A DNA stretch of 64,000 bases from JAXLYE01 sp046351595 (GCA_046351595.1 JAXLYE010000001.1:1364001-1428000), one strand, 5' to 3'; counted from the first letter of the stretch, positions 1 through 14,549 are shown. Notes: generated from the sequence alone by a model not told the origin. A program made the numbers and translations.

Positions 1-147
1 CTCAGCGTCCGCCCGGCCTCCCCGCGCTGGGGCGGCCCCTTCGTCGAGGTCTCGTACCGCTACACGATCTACAACCCGACGGGCTTCGACTACCCGGCCT
101 GGAACACCGCCGCAGTGCTGCTCGGCTATCGCCTGAATACGCGGTGA
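1..147 (+). CDS. C-terminal end of an unidentified protein (5' truncated by window)
   Basis: The frame is open from base 1 to a TGA at 145-147 and gives 48 residues rich in Tyr, Trp and Gly, ending LGYRLNTR. The alternation of aromatic and polar residues fits the last strands of a beta-barrel or beta-rich exported protein. That is only an impression, because the final residue is Arg rather than the usual Phe/Trp. The start lies outside the window and no family can be named. Confidence 0.45.
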   Translation, partial: LSVRPASPRWGGPFVEVSYRYTIYNPTGFDYPAWNTAAVLLGYRLNTR

Positions 148-277
148 GCGCTGCGCCCGTGCGGCAATCGCGCGCGCGCGGAAATTCCCAATCAAGCCGG
201 GCCGCTGAAATCGCAGCGGGTTTCGCGACCGCATGTCACCAAAAGGAGTGTCATAGAAGGGAAGAGGCGTGCCGCGA

Positions 278-307
278 TTGACACACGGTACGCGGCGGCC
301 CGAAAAT
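278..307 (+). promoter_or_regulatory. Possible promoter of the NfeD/SPFH operon
   Basis: A perfect -35 hexamer TTGACA lies at 278-283. The best -10 partner at 18 bp is GAAAAT (302-307), which overlaps the annotated ATG at 306. If this promoter is used, translation would have to start at the in-frame GTG (315) or TTG (318). Confidence 0.3.
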
Positions 308-1109
308 GTCGGCGGTGTTGTATTTGTACCTTTTCGCAGCGGTCGCCGGATCGCTGCTGGTCTTGGTATCGCTGGCCGGCGGCGGGCACCACGATGACGG
401 CGGCGCGCTCGGGGGGGATCACGGCGACGCCCATGCCCTGGGCGACGGGCACGACGGCGCGCACGCGCTCGATGTCGGCACCGGGGCCGGCCACGGCGCG
501 CTGATCGCCGGCGCCGGCCACGCGATGCAGGCCGCGGACGCCGCCGGCGCGGTCACCGGCACCCCGGCCGCGCACGCCGGCGGCGACGGCACCTCCAGCG
601 GCGTGCCGACCGCGGTGATGTGGCTCCTGTCGGTGCAGCTGTGGACGTACTTCCTGGCGTTCGGCGGCCTCACCGGCCTCCTTTTGCGCACCGTCGCCCA
701 CGTCGTTGAGCCGGTCGCCGGACTGACGGCGCTCGGCGTCGGGCTGACCACGGCGCTGGGGGCGCGGGCCCTCCTGCGCCGCGCCGCCGAGCCCGGCGAT
801 CCGGGCACCACGCAGCTCGATCGCCTCGTCGGCAGCTCGGCGCGCGTCTTGATCCCGGCCCCGGCCGGCGCCACCGGCAAGATCCGCCTCGAGGTGCGCG
901 GCCAGACCCTGGACCTCTTGGCCCGCTCCTCCGACGGGACGGCGCTCGGCGAGGGCATCGAGGTCATCGTGCTCGACGTGCGCGAGGGCGTCGCCGAGGT
1001 CACGACCGACAGCCCGGCCGTGCCGCCCGCCCGCAGCCGCGCCGCCCTCGCCGCCTCCTCCGCTGGGCCGGCGGGCGGCACCGGGACCTCGTCGGGAAAA
1101 GCCTCGTGA
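306..1109 (+). CDS. NfeD-like membrane protein with C-terminal OB-fold domain
   Basis: This is a 267-residue protein. It has an N-terminal transmembrane segment (about residues 3-24), a low-complexity His/Asp/Gly/Ala-rich stretch (26-100), further hydrophobic segments (about 103-155), and a C-terminal domain (about 175-240) of the pattern GSSARVLIPAPAG...GKIRLEVRG typical of NfeD/YuaF OB-folds. NfeD-type proteins are encoded beside SPFH/flotillin proteins and are thought to organise membrane microdomains. Here two SPFH genes follow 34 bp downstream, which supports the call. The extracytoplasmic His/Asp-rich loop is unusual and could bind metal, but that is inference. The start is uncertain because a good -35 box lies very close. 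Confidence 0.7.
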   Translation: MSAVLYLYLFAAVAGSLLVLVSLAGGGHHDDGGALGGDHGDAHALGDGHDGAHALDVGTGAGHGALIAGAGHAMQAADAAGAVTGTPAAHAGGDGTSSGVPTAVMWLLSVQLWTYFLAFGGLTGLLLRTVAHVVEPVAGLTALGVGLTTALGARALLRRAAEPGDPGTTQLDRLVGSSARVLIPAPAGATGKIRLEVRGQTLDLLARSSDGTALGEGIEVIVLDVREGVAEVTTDSPAVPPARSRAALAASSAGPAGGTGTSSGKAS

Positions 1110-1143
1110 CTCCGAACCCAACCACCCCATCACGGGACGAAGG

Positions 1144-2514
1144 ATGAACGTCATGTTGCTGTCTGCCTTGCACGCTGTGTCACGGCTGGTGCCGCTGGAG
1201 ACCGAGCCCGAGCCATCGCTGCCCGGCGCCGGCATGTCCACCGACTCCAAGCTCCAGGCGGTGCTGTTCCTGGCGGCGATCTTCGTCGTCGGCATGCTGG
1301 TGCTGGTCTCGCTGCTCCGGCGGTACCTCTACATCTGCCGGCCCAACGAGCTCCTGGTGGTCTCGGGCAAGCGGCACCGCATGGCCAACGGCGAGTTCGC
1401 CAACTTCACCGTGGTCCTGGCCGGCACGCACTTCCGCCTGCCGTTTTTGCAGACCGTGGACCGCATGGACCTGCGGGTCATCCCGATCGAGCTGACGCTG
1501 GCCAAGGTGCTGTCCAAGGGCAACATCCCGCTCGACATCCACGCCATCGCCAACGTCAAGGTCAGCTCGGACCCGCGCTTCGTCTACAACGCCGTCGAGC
1601 GCTTCCTCGGCCTGCCGCGCGAGAACATCTGGCAGACCGCGAAGCAGACGCTCGAGGGCTCGCTGCGTGACGTCATCGCCCAGCTCACGCCCGAGCAGGT
1701 CAACCAGGACCGCATCGAGTTCGCCAACCAGCTGGTGCAGGTCTCGAACCAGATCTTCAGCAAGCTCGGGCTGCAGCTTGACACGCTGAAGATCCAGCGC
1801 GTCGAGGACGAGGCCGGGTACCTGGTCAACCTCGGCCGCACCCAGATCGCCAACGCCATCCGCGACGCCGAGAACGCCGAGAACCAGGCCAACCAGGAGA
1901 TCGCGCAGGAGGAGGCGGCGGCCCGCCAGCTCGCCGAGGTCGCGGCCAAGGACGCCGAGATCGGCATCGCCCAGAAGCGCAACCAGCTGCGCCAGGTCGT
2001 CGGCCAGCTCGAGGGCCAGGCGCAGGCGGTCGAGCGCGAGGCGCAGGCCGCCTCCGAGCAGGCGCGCGCCGAGGCCGAGCAGGAGCTGCAGGGCGTGCGC
2101 AAGGAGCTGAACCAGAAGAAGCTCTACACCGAGGTCGTGCTGCCGGCCGAGGCCGAGCAGAAGGCGACGCAGCTTTTGGCCGAGGGCGACGCGGCGTACC
2201 GGCGCGAGCAGGGCGCGGCGGCGGCCGAGGCGATGCGCGCGCTCAGCGAGGCGCTGCAGGCCGCGGGGCCGCAGGCGCGCGAGCTGTTCGTGCTGTCGCA
2301 GCTCGACACGCTCGTCGGTCAGGTCTCGGCCAAGGTCAAGGACCTGTCGGTGCGTGAGATCCAGGTCATCGACAGCGGCGACGGCAAGGCGCTGCCCGCG
2401 GTGGCCGCGGCCTACCCGGCGATCGTCGCCGAGGTGCTCAAGTCGCTGACCGAGACCACCGGCGTCGACATCGCCGGCATGCTGGCGCGCCCGGCGGAAG
2501 GAGGCTCGCGATGA
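1144..2514 (+). CDS. SPFH/band-7 domain protein (flotillin-like), first paralogue
   Basis: The protein has 456 residues: an N-terminal hydrophobic segment (about 38-60), an SPFH domain (about 65-240, with the IPLDIHAIANVKVSSD and ELTPEQVNQDRIEF motifs typical of flotillins), then a long Ala/Glu/Gln-rich coiled coil (about 240-345) and a globular tail. Flotillin-like proteins oligomerise at the membrane and scaffold microdomains. The ATG at 1144 follows GGGACGAAGG. Its stop codon overlaps the start of the next SPFH gene (ATGA), which implies translational coupling and probably a hetero-oligomer. Confidence 0.85.
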   Translation: MNVMLLSALHAVSRLVPLETEPEPSLPGAGMSTDSKLQAVLFLAAIFVVGMLVLVSLLRRYLYICRPNELLVVSGKRHRMANGEFANFTVVLAGTHFRLPFLQTVDRMDLRVIPIELTLAKVLSKGNIPLDIHAIANVKVSSDPRFVYNAVERFLGLPRENIWQTAKQTLEGSLRDVIAQLTPEQVNQDRIEFANQLVQVSNQIFSKLGLQLDTLKIQRVEDEAGYLVNLGRTQIANAIRDAENAENQANQEIAQEEAAARQLAEVAAKDAEIGIAQKRNQLRQVVGQLEGQAQAVEREAQAASEQARAEAEQELQGVRKELNQKKLYTEVVLPAEAEQKATQLLAEGDAAYRREQGAAAAEAMRALSEALQAAGPQARELFVLSQLDTLVGQVSAKVKDLSVREIQVIDSGDGKALPAVAAAYPAIVAEVLKSLTETTGVDIAGMLARPAEGGSR

Positions 2515-3812
2515 GCCCTCTTGGCATCACCATCGTGTTCGCCGCGGTCCTGGCGGCGGGCTTCTTCCTCCTGGTGACCATCATCAAGAACACCTACGTC
2601 TGCCCGCCCTCCGAGGTCCTGATCTTCTCGGGACGGCGGCGGCGGCTGCCGACGAGCGCGGGCCCGCACGACCGCACCGAGGTCGGCTTCCGCGTCGTGC
2701 GCGGCGGCCGCGCCATGCGCATCCCGCTCATCGAGCAGGTCGACCGCATGACGCTGACCAACCTGGCGATCGAGCTCTCGGTGACCAACGCCTACTCGCG
2801 CGGCGGCATCCCGCTCAAGGTCCACGCCGTCGCCAACGTCAAGATCCCGAGCGAGGAGCCGCTGCTCCACAACGCCATCGAGCGCTTCCTCGGCTACCCG
2901 CGCGAGGGCATCATCCGCGTCGCCAAGGACACGCTCGAGGGCAACCTGCGCGGCGTCATCGCCGAGCTTACGCCCGAGGAGATCAACCAGCAGAAGGTGA
3001 TCTTCCAGCAGAAGCTCATCGAGGAGGCCGACAAGGACCTGCAGCGCCTCGGGCTCGTGCTCGACAACCTGCAGATCCAGAACATCGCCGACGAGGTCGG
3101 CTACCTCGCCTCGGTCGGCCGCGTGCGCACCGCCAACGTCACCAAGGAGGCGCGCATCGGCGAGGTCAAGGCGCGGGCCTCGGCGCACGTGCAGAAGGCG
3201 CGCAACCAGATGGAGGCCGAGATCGCCAAGATCGAGACCGACCAGCAGGTCGCGCAGAAGGAGAACCAGCGCCGCATCGTCGAGGCCAAGACCAAGCGCG
3301 AGGCCGTGATCTCCGAGGTCCGCGGCCAGGTCCTGGCGCAGGTCGCCGAGGCGCGTGCGCAGCTTTTGGCGTGGGACGCGCGCATCGAGCAGAACCGCCG
3401 CAAGCTCGAGGCCGACACCATCGCGCCCGCCAGCGCCGCCAAGTCCAAGGCCGAGGCCGACGCCAAGGCGAGCGCCGCCTCGATCGCCGCCCAGGGTCGC
3501 GCCGCGGCCTCGGCGATCCTGGCAATCGCCCAGGCCTACCAGGCCGGCGGCAAGAACGCCCGCGAGTCGCTGATCCTGCAGAAGCTCCTGCCCGTGTTCG
3601 AGCAGCTCACCGGCACCATGAAGGCCATCAAGGTCGACCGCCTGACCGTGATCGGCACCAGCTCAGGCTCGTCGCTGGGCACGCAGGTGGTGCAGGCCAA
3701 CGAGCAGGTCCGCGCCGCCACCGGCGTCGACCTGATCAGCACCCTGCACAAGGCCGGCGCGCGCGCCATCAACAGCAGCCAGCCCGCCGCGCCCACCCCG
3801 CGGCGTGAGTAG
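2511..3812 (+). CDS. SPFH/band-7 domain protein (flotillin-like), second paralogue
   Basis: The protein has 433 residues and the same architecture as its upstream neighbour: a membrane segment at residues 5-25, an SPFH domain (about 30-235), then an Ala/Glu/Lys-rich coiled coil (about 235-340) and a C-terminal region. Shared motifs such as GGIPLKVHAVANVKI and ELTPEEINQQKV show the two genes are an ancient tandem duplication that has diverged considerably. The ATG overlaps the previous stop by 4 bp. It probably works in the same membrane complex as the NfeD-like protein. Confidence 0.85.
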   Translation: MSPLGITIVFAAVLAAGFFLLVTIIKNTYVCPPSEVLIFSGRRRRLPTSAGPHDRTEVGFRVVRGGRAMRIPLIEQVDRMTLTNLAIELSVTNAYSRGGIPLKVHAVANVKIPSEEPLLHNAIERFLGYPREGIIRVAKDTLEGNLRGVIAELTPEEINQQKVIFQQKLIEEADKDLQRLGLVLDNLQIQNIADEVGYLASVGRVRTANVTKEARIGEVKARASAHVQKARNQMEAEIAKIETDQQVAQKENQRRIVEAKTKREAVISEVRGQVLAQVAEARAQLLAWDARIEQNRRKLEADTIAPASAAKSKAEADAKASAASIAAQGRAAASAILAIAQAYQAGGKNARESLILQKLLPVFEQLTGTMKAIKVDRLTVIGTSSGSSLGTQVVQANEQVRAATGVDLISTLHKAGARAINSSQPAAPTPRRE

Positions 3813-3852
3813 GACCACAGCCGGGCCCGGGCGCCCGGCCCCGCCCGCGTGC

Positions 3853-3858
3853 TAGCCT
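3853..3858 (+). promoter_or_regulatory. Candidate -10 element upstream of ppk
   Basis: TAGCCT lies 32 nt before the chosen ppk ATG (3891) in the short spacer after the SPFH gene. GCTAGNCT elements recur upstream of other genes here (25731, 40012). No convincing -35 box is visible. Confidence 0.3.
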
Positions 3859-3890
3859 GGACCCAGGCGGCCCCTTCCGCCCCGTGGTCC

Positions 3891-6356
<2,466 letters not shown>

Positions 6357-6362
6357 AGCCTC

Positions 6363-6396
6363 GCAAAGGAAGGAACCCGGCGGTTCCTCCCTTTGC
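6363..6396 (+). terminator. Long hairpin after ppk
   Basis: There are two 15-nt arms (6363-6377 and 6382-6396) with one mismatch and a 4-nt loop. No T-tract follows. The hairpin ends 3 nt before a possible -10 element of boxC, so it could act as terminator or as structure at the next promoter. Confidence 0.6.
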
Positions 6397-6399
6397 CTC

Positions 6400-6405
6400 T
6401 AGCGT
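6400..6405 (+). promoter_or_regulatory. Candidate -10 element for boxC
   Basis: TAGCGT lies 24 nt before the boxC ATG, directly after the ppk hairpin. The -35 region would fall inside the hairpin arm. Confidence 0.25.
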
Positions 6406-6429
6406 CATCCTGCGGTAAACCCCCGACCC

Positions 6430-8160
<1,731 letters not shown>

Positions 8161-8266
8161 GGCATGGGCACCTTCAGGGTGTGGCCTCGCGCAGAGCTCC
8201 CGAACACGCTCGTTACGCCCCGGGCCTGTGAGCCCGTCGGGCCCGGCCAGGCCAGGACCGTCCAGG

Positions 8267-8272
8267 TACAAT
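8267..8272 (+). promoter_or_regulatory. Candidate -10 box of boxB
   Basis: TACAAT matches the sigma-70 -10 consensus at 5 of 6 positions and lies 37 nt before the preferred boxB start. It overlaps the upstream in-frame ATG at 8271, which argues against that ATG. No clear -35 box is seen. Confidence 0.45.
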
Positions 8273-8309
8273 GGTCGACGAGCGTGCGATCCATAAAGGC
8301 GGTGCGAAC

Positions 8310-9770
<1,461 letters not shown>

Positions 9771-9780
9771 CGCACCGCGT

Positions 9781-9798
9781 CACCGGGCGGCCCGGGTG
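9781..9798 (+). terminator. GC-rich hairpin after boxB
   Basis: A compact inverted repeat (CACC-GGG...CCC-GGGTG, with one bulged G) starts 11 nt after the boxB stop. It has no T-run and is a possible terminator of the box genes. Confidence 0.4.
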
Positions 9799-9935
9799 AA
9801 AGACCCAAGGCCGCTCGCTGCGGTTTCCGCACGCTCCGGGCCCCCGCCGGGCGTCGCCCCGACCGGCCCGCCGGCGGCGAGCGCTGACATCCCGCGCCCT
9901 TAACGCGCACCTTCCCCGACGGTCACGACCCTCTG

Positions 9936-9941
9936 TATGCT
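9936..9941 (+). promoter_or_regulatory. -10 box of a likely leaderless promoter
   Basis: TATGCT is followed by exactly 6 nt and the ATG at 9948, so transcription would begin at or next to the start codon. No ribosome binding site precedes this ATG. The -35 region is weak (TTCCCC at 9912). Confidence 0.4.
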
Positions 9942-9947
9942 GGGCTC

Positions 9948-10487
9948 ATGTCGAGACCCCGCCCCCGCGCTCGCCTCGGTGCCGGGCTCGCGCTTCTTGT
10001 GTGCGTCGGCGCAGGCTGCAACCGCGCGCCGCAGCCCAGAGAGGCCGAGCCGCTGCGGCGCGAAGCGAGCCACAGCGTGCCCTTCGTCCTGGAGCTGTAC
10101 GGGCCCGCCAGCCCATCGGGCGATACGCTGATGCTGACGGCCAAGCTGCGCGGCAGCGGCGCGGTGCTGCCGGTCGACCTGGAGGTCGTGACGCCGCGCG
10201 GCATCGCGCTCAGCGAAGGCGCGGCGCAGGAGCGCGTGCGCCTGTCGGCCGAGCAGCCGCTCTTGGAGCGGCGCTACACCCTTATGCTGTCGCAGCCGCT
10301 CGGCGAGCCGGTGCGGGTCCGCGCCCGCCTCGCCGACAACCCCGCGGTCGGCGCCTTCGCCGAGCGCACCTATCCGCCTGCCGCCGAGACCAGCCCCGCG
10401 TCCACGTCCGCCTCGGCGCCCACCGCCGGCCGGTTCGTAGCCGGCGTGCCCATCGGCCAGCCGATCGACGCGGTGCGGCAGGACTGA
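9948..10487 (+). CDS. Predicted lipoprotein of unknown function
   Basis: The protein has 179 residues. An Arg-rich n-region is followed by a hydrophobic stretch and a lipobox-like GAGC (Cys about residue 24), so it is probably a lipid-anchored exported protein. The mature part looks beta-rich (about residues 45-130), with an Ala/Ser/Thr/Pro-rich tail. It has no recognised domain. It stands alone, converging with the next minus-strand gene 23 bp away. The ATG lacks a ribosome binding site and sits 6 nt after a -10-like box. Confidence 0.65.
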   Translation: MSRPRPRARLGAGLALLVCVGAGCNRAPQPREAEPLRREASHSVPFVLELYGPASPSGDTLMLTAKLRGSGAVLPVDLEVVTPRGIALSEGAAQERVRLSAEQPLLERRYTLMLSQPLGEPVRVRARLADNPAVGAFAERTYPPAAETSPASTSASAPTAGRFVAGVPIGQPIDAVRQD

Positions 10488-10510
10488 AGACTGACACGGC
10501 CGGGCCGGGC

Positions 10511-11521
10511 CTAGCCCGCCGGGGTCAGCGCCCGCGCCAGCTCGCCGCTCTCAAGCAGCGGCTGCAGCGTCGGCGTAAAGTACGCGACCAGCACGGTCCG
10601 CAGCGGCTTGAGGGCCCCGGTCGCGCCGAGCAGCGCGGCCAGCGTCTGGCCGTCGAGCCGCGCCTGCAGCCACGTCAGCGCCGCGGTGAGCTCGGCGGTC
10701 GCGCCCTCGCGCTCCAGCCAGCCGAGGGCCGCGGCGCGCAGCCGGGCCGCGAGCTCGACGGGCTGTGCGCGCTCGATCTCGGCCGAGAGCTGGCTGCCGG
10801 GCCGGTCGAGGACGAACTCGAGCAGCGCCAGCTTGAGCTCCTTGTGCTCGGCCGCGCGCAAAGGGTCCGTGAGCACGGAGGCCAGGCGCTGCACCATCTC
10901 GACCGCCTCGCCCTCGGCGAACTCGGTGGCGCGGCGCTGCAGCTGGCGCTCGAACTCGTCGGTCACCGCCGAGGTGACGCTGGGCGCCAGCGTGCCCATC
11001 ACCGAGGTGCTCTTGCGCACCGCCTCGGTGGCCAGCCGCCCGAGCACGCCGCCGCGGGCCTTGCCGCCGTCGCCGCTGCCGCCGGTCGCGACCGCGGTGC
11101 GCACGCGGCGGCTGAAGTCGAGCAGGGTGCCGACCATCAGCTCGCGCGTCAGCCGCTGGCACGGCCGCAGCGACAGCGCGCCGACGATCAGCTCGCGGCT
11201 CGGGGTGTACGGACGCCCTGCCAGCTCGCGCAGCAGCGACAGGACCTCGGGCGGCAGGCCGTCGCGCAGCCGCGCCCGCGGCCGCAGCGCCGCGAGCGCC
11301 GAGCCGAGCAGCGCCTGCGCCATCGCGTCCGCATCAGGCGAGCGCAGCGCGGCCAGCGCGAGCTCACGCAAGAGCGGCGCCAGCTGCTGCGGCGGCACCA
11401 GCGCAAAGGGCGAGCGGGAGAGGCACGCGTCGACGACGAGGCCGGCCACGTGGGCCGCGGCGCCGTCCTTCGGCACGGGCCCGGGCGCGGGCGGATCGCT
11501 TTGGGTCGGGGTCTGGTTCAT
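10511..11521 (-). CDS. Uncharacterised helical protein downstream of an HD phosphohydrolase
   Basis: The protein has 336 residues with no signal peptide or clear membrane segment. It consists of many Leu/Ala-rich helices. A Gly/Arg-containing linker near residues 146-160 separates two helical halves. I do not recognise a family. The gene follows the HD-domain gene by 41 bp on the same strand, so it is probably in its operon. The long, uninterrupted GC-biased frame and the matching end of the convergent gene support it being real. Confidence 0.6.
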   Translation of the reverse strand: MNQTPTQSDPPAPGPVPKDGAAAHVAGLVVDACLSRSPFALVPPQQLAPLLRELALAALRSPDADAMAQALLGSALAALRPRARLRDGLPPEVLSLLRELAGRPYTPSRELIVGALSLRPCQRLTRELMVGTLLDFSRRVRTAVATGGSGDGGKARGGVLGRLATEAVRKSTSVMGTLAPSVTSAVTDEFERQLQRRATEFAEGEAVEMVQRLASVLTDPLRAAEHKELKLALLEFVLDRPGSQLSAEIERAQPVELAARLRAAALGWLEREGATAELTAALTWLQARLDGQTLAALLGATGALKPLRTVLVAYFTPTLQPLLESGELARALTPAG

Positions 11522-11562
11522 CGGGCATTCCTTGACGCAGAAGACCTCGGCGGGCCGGCGAC

Positions 11563-13020
11563 TCAGTGGCCGGTACGCCCGCTCGCCCCGGGCCGCAGCT
11601 CGGCCTCGAGCGCGGCGCGCACCTCGATCGGGACGATGAGGCGGTGGAAGTACTTCTTAGTCTGCAGCGCGGCCAGGATCGAGCTCGGCTCTTTCTCGAT
11701 CGGCGTGGCGCCCGCGCTCGCGCCCGGGCCGTCGACGATCCAGATCGACTCGTCGGGGTTCTCGTTGCGCCAGTCGTAGCGCTTGTACGAGAGCCGCTCG
11801 GGCTCGTCGACCTGGATGTAGTAGCCGACGGTGCTGCGGTCGACGTGCGGCACGGCCTTTAGCACCTTCTCCTCGGCGCGCTGCACCAGGCGGTGCAGGG
11901 TGTTGTAGCGGCGCGGGTCGACGTCGATGGCCTTGAACAGCCGCCGCCCGAGCAGCCGCTGCGACAGGTCGGCGAGCACGCGATCGCGGTGGTGCTGCCA
12001 CTCCTCGACGAGCGTGTAGACCTGGGACTCGCAGAGGCGCACGTAGTCCTCCAGCGGCACGTCCTCACCATCGGCGAGCAGGGCGGCGAGCGGGTGGCGC
12101 CGGGTGCCGCCGGACGCCGAGCGCGCGAGCGACGGCGGGAAGATGTCCTTGTCGCCGTCCTGGTGGAGCGCGAAGGCGCGGCGCAGCACCGACGAGAGCA
12201 GCCGGCTCGCGGCGCGCGCGGTGTGGTGGTAGTAGACCGTCCGGTACATCTGATCGAGCGCCAGGAGGTAGCCCTCGACCGGCTCGATGGCGCGGCGGTA
12301 CACGGCGATGCGCGTGCCGTCCAGGTGCAAGAGCATGTCGAGCAGCCGCTGCAGGTCGAAGCCGTGCCCCTCAAGGCCCGCGAAGTAGGCGTCGCGCACC
12401 AGGTAGTCGAGGCGGTCGGCGTCGATCTGGCTGGAGACGATCTTGTAGCTCCAGTGGTCGCGGGTGCCCTGCTGCTGGTGCTTCTCGGCGCGGCGCGCCT
12501 TGTTGATGTAGAGGGCGACCTCGTCGGGGAAGCTCGGGTCGATGGCGGCGAGCACATCGCGCGGGGCGCTGCCCGGCTCGGTCAGGAAGCGGTAGGTCAT
12601 GACCTCGTGCTCGAAGCGCACGCCGTGCAGGTTCAGGATCTCCTCCAAAACGTGCGAGAATGGTCCGTGCCCGAGGTCGTGCAAGAGCGCCGCGGCGACG
12701 GTGCGCAGGAGCCGCTCGGGCTCGACGGGCTCGCCCATGTTGCGGGCGATGCGCTGGTACATCTCGCGCGCCAGGTAGGCGCAGCCCATCGAGTGGCCGA
12801 AGCGCGAGTGCTCGGCGCCGTGGAACACGAGCTTGACGAGGCCGTTCTGGCAGATGTGGCGGAGGCGCTGGAACTCGCGGGTGTCGATCAGGCGGTGGAC
12901 GAGCCAGCTCAGGGCGCCCGACGGATCGGGCTCACGCGGCGGCGGCGGCAGGAGGAGGTCGACGCGGTCGTAGCAGATCTGCCCGTGGATGGGATCGCGA
13001 TAGAACTTCGGGCGGGCCAT
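11563..13020 (-). CDS. HD-domain phosphohydrolase (SAMHD1/dGTPase-like, COG1078 type)
   Basis: The protein has 485 residues. It opens with KFYRDPIHGQI and has the family motifs EFQRLRHICQNGL, HSRFGHSMGCAYLA and LLHDLGHGPFSHVLEE (about residues 60-130). These provide the metal-binding His/Asp set of the HD fold, and a downstream D of the DADRLDYLVRDA motif. Relatives hydrolyse (d)NTPs or are uncharacterised phosphohydrolases. The exact substrate cannot be read from the sequence. A helical protein of unknown function follows in the same operon. Confidence 0.85.
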   Translation of the reverse strand: MARPKFYRDPIHGQICYDRVDLLLPPPPREPDPSGALSWLVHRLIDTREFQRLRHICQNGLVKLVFHGAEHSRFGHSMGCAYLAREMYQRIARNMGEPVEPERLLRTVAAALLHDLGHGPFSHVLEEILNLHGVRFEHEVMTYRFLTEPGSAPRDVLAAIDPSFPDEVALYINKARRAEKHQQQGTRDHWSYKIVSSQIDADRLDYLVRDAYFAGLEGHGFDLQRLLDMLLHLDGTRIAVYRRAIEPVEGYLLALDQMYRTVYYHHTARAASRLLSSVLRRAFALHQDGDKDIFPPSLARSASGGTRRHPLAALLADGEDVPLEDYVRLCESQVYTLVEEWQHHRDRVLADLSQRLLGRRLFKAIDVDPRRYNTLHRLVQRAEEKVLKAVPHVDRSTVGYYIQVDEPERLSYKRYDWRNENPDESIWIVDGPGASAGATPIEKEPSSILAALQTKKYFHRLIVPIEVRAALEAELRPGASGRTGH

Positions 13021-13084
13021 GTCTGCCCGAGGATGGGTGGGGCGGGCGCGAAACGCAAGCGGGCTTATGGGAGGCGCGGGACCC

Positions 13085-14344
13085 TCAGTACATCTGGGTC
13101 CACTTGGTGCCGTCCCAGGCCCACAGGTCCTTGAGCTGGGCGCTGACGATCGGGTCGCCGCCGTAGAGCAGGACGAGCTTGCGCGCGGCGTCGTAGGTCA
13201 TCGACGCGGAGGCGCGGGCCGCGGGCGCGCCGGCGACGGTCTTCTTCTGCCAGGTCGTGCCGTCGTGCTCCCACAGGTCGTTCAGCGGGTTGTTGAGGGC
13301 GTCGCGGCCGCCGAACATCACGGTGACGCCGCGGTTCTCGTCGAAGGCCATGGCCGCGTCGGCGCGCGTCGGCATCGCCGTGTTGTCACCGAGGCGCGCC
13401 CAGTCGCTGCCGTCGTAGGCCCAGGTCTCGCGCGAGGGGACACCGGCGACGTAGCCGCCGAACATCAGGGTGCGCTGCCGCTTGGAGTCGAAGACCATGC
13501 GGTGCGCCTCGCGCTCGGCCGGGACGGTGAGGGTGTTGCGCGCCTGCCAGCGCGTGCCGTCGAACTCCCAGGTGTCGCTGAGCGCGGTGAAGTCGTTGAC
13601 GGCGCCGCCGAACAGCACGACCAGGGCGCGGAACGAGTCGAAGGCCATGGCGTGGCCGGCGCGGGCCGACGGACCGCCGGCGATGTTGAGCTGCTTCCAG
13701 GTCACGCCGTCGTAGGTCCACTGCTCACCGTTGACGGCGTTGTTGTTGTTGAGCGCCGTCAGGCCGCCGAACAGGAACAGGTTCTTGTTGCGGCCATCGA
13801 AGACCATGGCGCTGTTGTAGCGGGCGCTCGGTCCGGCAACGGTTCCCATCGGGTCCCACGTCACCGAGTCGAGGCGCCACTGATCGGTGCACAGGATGTC
13901 CAGGGCGCCGGTGTCACAGACGCCGGTGCGCAGGATGGTCTCGCCGCGCAGCGGGTTGTACGCGAACAGCGACTGCGCGCGGCCGGTGGCCGGGCCCGAG
14001 CAGCGGGTCTCGCCGAAGGAGCCGGTGGTGGGCAGGCACTGCTGGTTCACGGGAGTGGAGGTGCAGCAGTAGGGCTTGGCGCCGCCGCACGAGATGGTAT
14101 GCGCCGAGTCGCAGGCGCAGCTGCCGGCCTGCATGGTCTGGCCGTGGCCACAGACCAGGGTCAGGTCGGGAGGCGTGAAGGCGATGTCGACCAGGGTGAA
14201 CAGATCCGGCTGCTCGCCGGTGCCGAGGTCCATCGACATCGACAGATCCTGGGCCGCCTGGGTGTTACCCGACGTGCACGCGCCGAGCGTTGAGAGGGCC
14301 GAGAGGCTAAAGAGGGACAGGGCCAGCGTAAGCGTGGTTTTCAT
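13085..14344 (-). CDS. Exported kelch-repeat protein, probable lipoprotein
   Basis: The protein has 419 residues from the ATG at 14344; the longer frame back to 14449 adds 35 residues before the signal peptide. A signal sequence ends in a lipobox-like LGAC. After an Asp-rich linker comes a short Cys-rich segment (about residues 60-110, six or more Cys). Then at least five kelch-like repeats follow, each with an FGG turn and a conserved WxxDG..W block (about residues 140-419), predicted to fold as a beta-propeller. Such secreted propellers with Cys-rich modules are common in Myxococcota. The function is unknown. Confidence 0.78.
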   Translation of the reverse strand: MKTTLTLALSLFSLSALSTLGACTSGNTQAAQDLSMSMDLGTGEQPDLFTLVDIAFTPPDLTLVCGHGQTMQAGSCACDSAHTISCGGAKPYCCTSTPVNQQCLPTTGSFGETRCSGPATGRAQSLFAYNPLRGETILRTGVCDTGALDILCTDQWRLDSVTWDPMGTVAGPSARYNSAMVFDGRNKNLFLFGGLTALNNNNAVNGEQWTYDGVTWKQLNIAGGPSARAGHAMAFDSFRALVVLFGGAVNDFTALSDTWEFDGTRWQARNTLTVPAEREAHRMVFDSKRQRTLMFGGYVAGVPSRETWAYDGSDWARLGDNTAMPTRADAAMAFDENRGVTVMFGGRDALNNPLNDLWEHDGTTWQKKTVAGAPAARASASMTYDAARKLVLLYGGDPIVSAQLKDLWAWDGTKWTQMY

Positions 14345-14537
14345 AGGAAGCCTCGACGAAATTTCCCCGGAAGGGGTGCGAGCGAAATTATCGCGCAGCG
14401 TTTTGAAAAGCTCTACGGGGCACAAGGCAAAGATCCGTCCGGCGTTCACCCGGCTGTGCGGCCAAGCTGCCGGGAGCCTGGGCGTTCCGGGCGCGAGGTC
14501 GCCACACGGCGAGCGGTCCGCCCTCGGCTAGCTTTGC

Positions 14538-14543
14538 TAAAGT
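14538..14543 (+). promoter_or_regulatory. Extended -10 of a likely leaderless promoter
   Basis: TGCTAAAGT gives an extended -10 (TG-n-TAAAGT) exactly 6 nt before the ATG at 14550. A second hexamer TAGCTT lies at 14529-14534. There is no ribosome binding site. Confidence 0.4.
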
Positions 14544-14549
14544 CGCGGG

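Noticed and set aside
10001..11779. A 592-codon plus-strand frame
   Set aside because: It overlaps the lipoprotein, the helical protein and the HD gene in antisense or alternative frames; composition is that of a GC-rich shadow.
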